Shown here: piece after piece, positions 60,396 through 64,000 of the stretch
How the letters are laid out: every line of letters begins with the position of its first letter
Position numbering within the stretch: position 1 is the stretch's first letter
Source of the DNA: CAG-791 sp963658695
GTDB lineage: Bacteria > Bacillota > Clostridia > Lachnospirales > Lachnospiraceae
Assembly: GCA_963658695.1 (NCBI GenBank)
Contig: CAVKRN010000003.1
Span: forward strand, 1-64,000
Direction of reading: 5' to 3'
DNA: 64,000 nucleotides
Program-made: the position numbers and the translations under genes
Notes under the pieces: model-generated
What the model saw: the letters and a program-made list of their open reading frames with translations, nothing else
Databases searched by the model: none
What the model was told of the DNA's origin: nothing

Positions 60396-60561
60396 CTAGT
60401 ACATCGATTTTTAAATAACTAGCCTAACTAACTGGCCCTTTTTCCTGATTGCACGTGTCAAAAATCCTCAGCGTAGCCCGCTACGCCTACGTTTTTTGAC
60501 ACGCACCCTCAGAAAAAAGTTCTGCGTTATTAGGCCAGTTATTTTGCAAACGATGTACTAG
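60396..60561 (-). repeat. 166-bp MITE-like element, right inverted copy
   Basis: Reverse complement of 58015-58180 without a visible difference over 166 bases. The pair encloses 2215 bases holding thiM, thiE and the HAD gene. It separates these from thiD, whose ATG is 15 bases after the repeat. Confidence 0.9.
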
Positions 60562-60575
60562 AAAAGGGAAGCAAA

Positions 60576-61373
60576 ATGAGAAAAACCGCATTAACGATCG
60601 CCGGAAGTGATTCCAGCGGAGGCGCCGGCATCCAGGCAGATATCAAGACAATGATGGCAAATGGCGTATATGCCATGAGTGCCATCACTGCCCTGACTGC
60701 ACAGAATACCACCGGCGTAACGGCAATTTTAAATGTAACGCCGGAGTTTTTAGGACAGGAGCTGGACAGTGTATTTACCGACATCTTCCCGGATGCAGTA
60801 AAGATCGGCATGGTATCGGATCGGGAGCTGATTTGTGTTATTGCGGAAAAATTAAAGAAGTATCATGCAAAAAATATAGTGGTAGATCCGGTGATGGTAG
60901 CCACCAGCGGAGCCAGACTGATCAGCGAGGATGCCATTGATACGTTAAAGCAGGAGCTGTTTCCTTTGGCGACCATACTGACACCCAACATTCCGGAAGC
61001 AGAGGAACTGACAGGCATGCAGATCCACAGCGCAAACGACATGATCACTGCGGCAGAGCAAATCGCAAATCAGTATCATTGCGCGGTACTTTGCAAAGGC
61101 GGCCATCGGTTAAATGACGCCAATGATCTTTTGTATTTTGAGAACCACTATGATTGGTTTTGCGGAAAACGGATTGATAATCCGAACACCCATGGGACGG
61201 GATGTACCCTGTCCTCTGCCATAGCTTCCAATCTTGCAAAGGGATATGATTGGAAGACTTCGGTTGAGCGTGCAAAAGATTATCTTTCCGGAGCACTGGC
61301 AGCGATGCTGGATCTGGGGGCAGGGAGCGGTCCGATGGATCATGGATTTGCGATTGCAAATAAGTTCACATAA
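60576..61373 (+). CDS. thiD: Hydroxymethylpyrimidine (phosphate) kinase
   Basis: A 265-residue ribokinase-fold enzyme. Motifs: IAGSDSSGGAGIQADIKTM (HMP site), VDPVMVATSGARL and catalytic NTHGTGCTLSSAI. It phosphorylates hydroxymethylpyrimidine twice for ThiE. AAAGGGAAG precedes the ATG. Part of the same salvage pathway but outside the inverted-repeat segment. No de novo genes (thiC, thiG) are in the window. Confidence 0.95.
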   Translation: MRKTALTIAGSDSSGGAGIQADIKTMMANGVYAMSAITALTAQNTTGVTAILNVTPEFLGQELDSVFTDIFPDAVKIGMVSDRELICVIAEKLKKYHAKNIVVDPVMVATSGARLISEDAIDTLKQELFPLATILTPNIPEAEELTGMQIHSANDMITAAEQIANQYHCAVLCKGGHRLNDANDLLYFENHYDWFCGKRIDNPNTHGTGCTLSSAIASNLAKGYDWKTSVERAKDYLSGALAAMLDLGAGSGPMDHGFAIANKFT

Positions 61374-61411
61374 AATTAATCTGAATCATTCAGGATAAAA
61401 GGTGAGCAATT

Positions 61412-61996
61412 ATGAAGATAAAACAGCAAAAGCAAATTAAGTCATTTTTGATTAAAGAATTCGGAAATGATGAGGGAACTGCTTTTTTCGCCAAGCAAGA
61501 CAAGAGGCTTAACGAGATTATCCAATGCACTAAAAATAAAACCGAGAATCAGAAGGAAACGCTTGCACAGACGATTCTTCCACGCATAGCTTTATACCAA
61601 ATATTCTTAGAAAGCAGACTGTCGAAAGAAGACATCGATATATCTATGCGAAAATATATGCTTGATTTTGTCGCAACAAAAAAACATAACTCTACGGCAA
61701 AAATGGAAAAGGTTCCGGGATTTTATGGAATATATAGCAGGATTTTCCTTAAAATAATGCGGACAACAGACCTTCAGGAAAGCACGCAGAAGAGTGGGAA
61801 AGATTTTTACGATATTACCATAACTAAGTGCTTGTGGCATACGGCCTGCGTTGAAAATGGCTGTCCGGAGTTATGTAGACTTTTCTGCGATGTTGATGAT
61901 GTGACATACGGCGGTTTAAATAAAATAGGCTTTTCAAGAACAAAAACGTTGGGCTACGGCGGCGACTGCTGTGATTTTCATTTTTTCAGGAAGTAG
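61412..61996 (+). CDS. L-2-amino-thiazoline-4-carboxylate hydrolase family protein
   Basis: A 194-residue protein of the ATC-hydrolase family. The C-terminal hallmark is TLGYGGDCCDFHFFRK, with Cys-rich WHTACVENGCPELCRLFCDVD before it. Named for a bacterial enzyme that opens a thiazoline ring to cysteine, but most Clostridial members have no known substrate. It follows thiD by 38 bases; a link to thiazole metabolism is tempting but unproven. Codon use is AT-richer than in thiD. Confidence 0.82.
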   Translation: MKIKQQKQIKSFLIKEFGNDEGTAFFAKQDKRLNEIIQCTKNKTENQKETLAQTILPRIALYQIFLESRLSKEDIDISMRKYMLDFVATKKHNSTAKMEKVPGFYGIYSRIFLKIMRTTDLQESTQKSGKDFYDITITKCLWHTACVENGCPELCRLFCDVDDVTYGGLNKIGFSRTKTLGYGGDCCDFHFFRK

Positions 61997-61997
61997 T

Positions 61998-62203
61998 GCA
62001 TGTTATAATCTAAAAGCACTGAAAGATGGAATGATACAGGAATACCCAAAGGCGATACAGGACCGTTGCAGGGAGTTGGGGCTAATACAGGAAAGCTCTG
62101 AAAAAATCACAAAAAAGTAACGATAGGAAAGCTTGGATTCTTTATTGCCTACATATTGCTGCAGACGGTGGGGCTTTTGGTAATGGCACAGTCAGGGAGA
62201 TAA
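61998..62203 (+). pseudogene. Remnant of a small membrane protein gene (frameshifted)
   Basis: Two adjoining frames read like one broken protein. The first (62001-62120) gives CYNLKALKDGMIQEYPKAIQ and stops at 62118. The second (62117-62203) gives a hydrophobic helix, KLGFFIAYILLQTVGLLVMA. They would join if the A-run at 62111-62116 had one more A. No intact start or C-terminal part remains. Could be a sequencing error plus truncation, or a true remnant. Confidence 0.4.
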
Positions 62204-62207
62204 ATGC

Positions 62208-62951
62208 ATGATTCTATATTTCTCAGCTACGGGTAACAGCAAATATGTGGCTTCCCGTATTGCAGGGGCTATTCATGATGAAATAGTAGCGATTACGGAA
62301 TGTATGGCAGATAACAGTTTTATATTTGAAGATGAGCGGATTGGGGTTATAACTCCGACATATTTCTGGGGGCTGCCGAGTGTTGTAAATGATTTTTTGA
62401 AGAAAGCAAAGTTTCATACAGATTATCTGTATTTGGTTGCAACGTATGGCACCACACCTGGAGCAATCGGCGGTTTGGCAAAAGAAGCGATCAGCGGCCG
62501 CGAGATAGATGCACTTTATTCTGTTCGCATGGTAGATACCTACACACCGATCTTTGATATTTCGACTCCGGAGAAGCAGAATGTTTTTACGGAAAATACA
62601 GAGACAGAAATAGAAACCATCATTCAATCAATCAAGGAAAAACTCTGCAATAAGCGAATGCTACATTCCACACCAACTTTTGTGGTAAAGGCAATCGCAC
62701 AGCCGATTTATAACCGCAGAGCAAGACTTACAAGCAGGCTCTCGGCGGATGAAAATTGTATTGGGTGTGGGTTGTGTGCAAAAAAATGTCCGGTACAGGC
62801 AATTCAAATGAAGGAAGGAAAACCGGTCTGGGTGAAAGAAAAGTGTGTGATGTGCCTGGGCTGCCTGCATCGATGTCCGAAATTTTCTATACAGTGCGGC
62901 AATAATACAAGAAAACACGGACAGTATACAAATCCGAATGTGAAAATCTGA
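62208..62951 (+). CDS. EFR1-family flavodoxin-ferredoxin protein
   Basis: A 247-residue redox protein. Residues 1-150 are flavodoxin-like (YFSATGNSKYVASRI, TPTYFWGLPSVVNDF). Residues 185-230 carry two 4Fe-4S motifs: CIGCGLCAKKCP and CVMCLGCLHRCP. It moves electrons within the cytoplasm; partners unknown. GGGAGATAAATGC precedes the ATG. Confidence 0.9.
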   Translation: MILYFSATGNSKYVASRIAGAIHDEIVAITECMADNSFIFEDERIGVITPTYFWGLPSVVNDFLKKAKFHTDYLYLVATYGTTPGAIGGLAKEAISGREIDALYSVRMVDTYTPIFDISTPEKQNVFTENTETEIETIIQSIKEKLCNKRMLHSTPTFVVKAIAQPIYNRRARLTSRLSADENCIGCGLCAKKCPVQAIQMKEGKPVWVKEKCVMCLGCLHRCPKFSIQCGNNTRKHGQYTNPNVKI

Positions 62952-62990
62952 AGGCTAGCGATAATTTATCTCAATGGTTCGGATCTGCAT

Positions 62991-63254
62991 GTGCGGTACC
63001 TTCCGGCAAGGCTTTCTCCTTCAGACAAAAGCCGGACAAGAAAAAGTAAATCCAAATCAGAGTCGATCTCTAATAAGCTGGCAGAAACTGCACACGCTCT
63101 TGGAATACGTGAGGATGCTGTGCTCGCGGCGATTAAGTCGGATTCTTGTGTCTGCATCGTAAAGGGCTCGATCGTTGCAACGGTTCCTGAATTGATTAGA
63201 GGAGTGGCCGGAAAATGCAGTTTTATATCAGCGGAGCATCCCCAAAAAAAATGA
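62991..63254 (+). CDS. Hypothetical small protein
   Basis: An 87-residue frame from a GTG with no good ribosome site. The first 28 residues are basic and low complexity; the rest (KLAETAHALGIREDAVLAAI, VCIVKGSIVATVPELI) looks like a folded helical/strand protein. The frame is open upstream to the preceding stop, so the start is unclear. It overlaps the next gene by 40 bases. No family recognised. Confidence 0.4.
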   Translation: MRYLPARLSPSDKSRTRKSKSKSESISNKLAETAHALGIREDAVLAAIKSDSCVCIVKGSIVATVPELIRGVAGKCSFISAEHPQKK

Positions 63255-63835
63255 AAATCTGTCACAAAGAAGGATGCATGTATTTGAACAGAATCAAATC
63301 TGAAAATATCTTTACAATTACACCAGCACAGGCGGAGCAACTCCATTGTTATGAGTGTCGATACTGTGGAGGGTTGATCGGAGATGTACGGGTTCATAAG
63401 CCGGATTTCGAAAAACGCCGGCAGGAGGATGGAGTATGCTGTACGTATGACAGCAAAAGCGATACGCTTTATATCGGTACCGAAATTGGATTCTGGAAAA
63501 TATATTCTCAGAAGGGAACGACTCAGTATCTACTATTTCATCGGAATAAATATCACAAGAATATGTCGTTCGGTGAGGCAATCTGTGGAGAATTTCATCG
63601 TCAGAAAGACTGCAAACCTACCATGTCATTGAATAAACTCTTAAACTACATCACACGACACGATCAGGCGAAGGAAATTATCAAAGAGGATTATCGTAAC
63701 CTTCCGCAAAAAACAAAAAAGCAAAAGAAGTATTACCGTCAGGCTCAAAAGAAGGCGGCTCGTCGGGCTGAGAATCGTGTGGATCAGATTTTGTCCAACA
63801 TAGACAATCTGAGTCATGATTGGAAAATCTACTGA
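63215..63835 (+). CDS. Hypothetical Cys- and Lys-rich protein
   Basis: A 206-residue basic protein without signal peptide or membrane segments. The N-terminal half holds clustered Cys (CHKEGCMYLNRI, HCYECRYCGGLIGDV, EDGVCCTYD), which could bind a metal. The C-terminal third is Lys/Arg-rich and likely helical (QKTKKQKKYYRQAQKKAARR). GAGGAG stands about 10 bases before the ATG. No family is recognised. The frame after its TGA stays open to the window end. Confidence 0.55.
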   Translation: MQFYISGASPKKMKICHKEGCMYLNRIKSENIFTITPAQAEQLHCYECRYCGGLIGDVRVHKPDFEKRRQEDGVCCTYDSKSDTLYIGTEIGFWKIYSQKGTTQYLLFHRNKYHKNMSFGEAICGEFHRQKDCKPTMSLNKLLNYITRHDQAKEIIKEDYRNLPQKTKKQKKYYRQAQKKAARRAENRVDQILSNIDNLSHDWKIY

Positions 63836-63958
63836 CGTCGTAATTTGTTGAAAGATAAAGCGGCATTTGTCGTGTCACATGCGAATAATGCTAAACACCT
63901 ATGTGATGCCGTGTTTCCGATGTTAAGAGAAATTTGCGCTAAGAATGGAGAATCAAAA

Positions 63959-64000
63959 TATGGAAACAAACGAGAAGAGAAGAATCATTCAGGATCTTCT
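63959..64000 (+). CDS. Start of an unknown gene (partial)
   Basis: ATG at 63959 with GGAG eight to eleven bases upstream opens a frame METNEKRRIIQDL that runs off the right edge. Only 14 codons are visible. A competing open frame continues from the previous gene, so this call is tentative. Confidence 0.35.

Noticed and set aside
58015..60561. Insertion sequence with transposase
   Set aside because: The genes between the repeats are thiM, thiE and a HAD phosphatase; no transposase or recombinase is encoded.
1..64000. CRISPR array, rRNA or tRNA genes
   Set aside because: No regularly spaced direct repeats and no cloverleaf or rRNA-like sequence was noticed. A covariance-model scan was not possible here.

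Overview
The window reads as chromosomal DNA of an anaerobic, Gram-positive Clostridia member, most likely Lachnospiraceae. The reasons are gene content and order: CIRCE-controlled groES-groEL, PerR-like regulator plus rubrerythrin, HemZ-type radical SAM protein, rpmE-DUF1385-prmC-prfA, DUF815 ATPase, DUF3793 plus flavodoxin, EFR1 flavodoxin-ferredoxin and an L-2-amino-thiazoline-4-carboxylate hydrolase homologue. Start sites mostly carry AGGAGG-like ribosome binding sites. No rRNA, tRNA or CRISPR array was seen. Two runs of ten N (1131-1140 and 16882-16891) are assembly gaps, and each breaks a reading frame.

Layout. 1-4762 is the right part of a small integrative element: divergent XRE repressor (partial), excisionase-like protein, replication protein, DnaC-like loader, small unknown genes, a ribbon-helix-helix protein and a tyrosine integrase whose end abuts the groES promoter. 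4856-18156 holds stress and housekeeping genes (groES-groEL, perR-like gene, rubrerythrin, relA/spoT, metallo-beta-lactamase-fold hydrolase, hemZ), a cell-envelope regulatory group (LCP ligase, CpsB-like phosphatase, EAL protein) and hslO. 18250-24043 has a minus-strand dipeptidase/transglutaminase-like pair, a lipoprotein hydrolase, and a MATE-MarR operon behind a striking inverted-repeat operator. 24257-32271 is a complete oligopeptide ABC transporter followed by a two-domain amidase/NlpC-P60 fusion. 32310-39005 has methylthioadenosine/purine salvage, a DUF3793-flavodoxin pair, a GH3 glycosidase and a lipoprotein. 39145-48911 is rpmE-DUF1385-prmC-prfA-pheA, then a DUF815 ATPase-ppx-ppk1 polyphosphate group. 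49123-57734 holds a formyltransferase-like gene, a SpoIIE phosphatase with an anti-sigma-type kinase, a PHP-HAD fusion, an HTH-fused nucleotide-sugar dehydrogenase with an epimerase, and a YczE-like membrane protein. 57742-61373 is a thiamine salvage locus under a TPP riboswitch. From about 61.4 kb the sequence becomes AT-richer and more accessory.

The most unusual structure is at 58015-60561. thiM, thiE and a HAD phosphatase gene lie between two 166-bp inverted repeats that are identical by eye, just downstream of the TPP riboswitch. Recombination between the arms would flip the genes away from the riboswitch. The 166-bp unit has CTAGTACATCG terminal inverted repeats and decayed relatives elsewhere in the window. 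Two other dispersed intergenic repeat families (one ending in GTCTGTACAGTAA, one palindromic and ending in GTTAC) recur between operons. Other points of interest are three domain fusions (HTH + UDP-sugar dehydrogenase, class-I amidotransferase-like hydrolase + NlpC/P60, PHP + HAD) and well-formed operators upstream of the MATE-MarR, opp and dehydrogenase genes.
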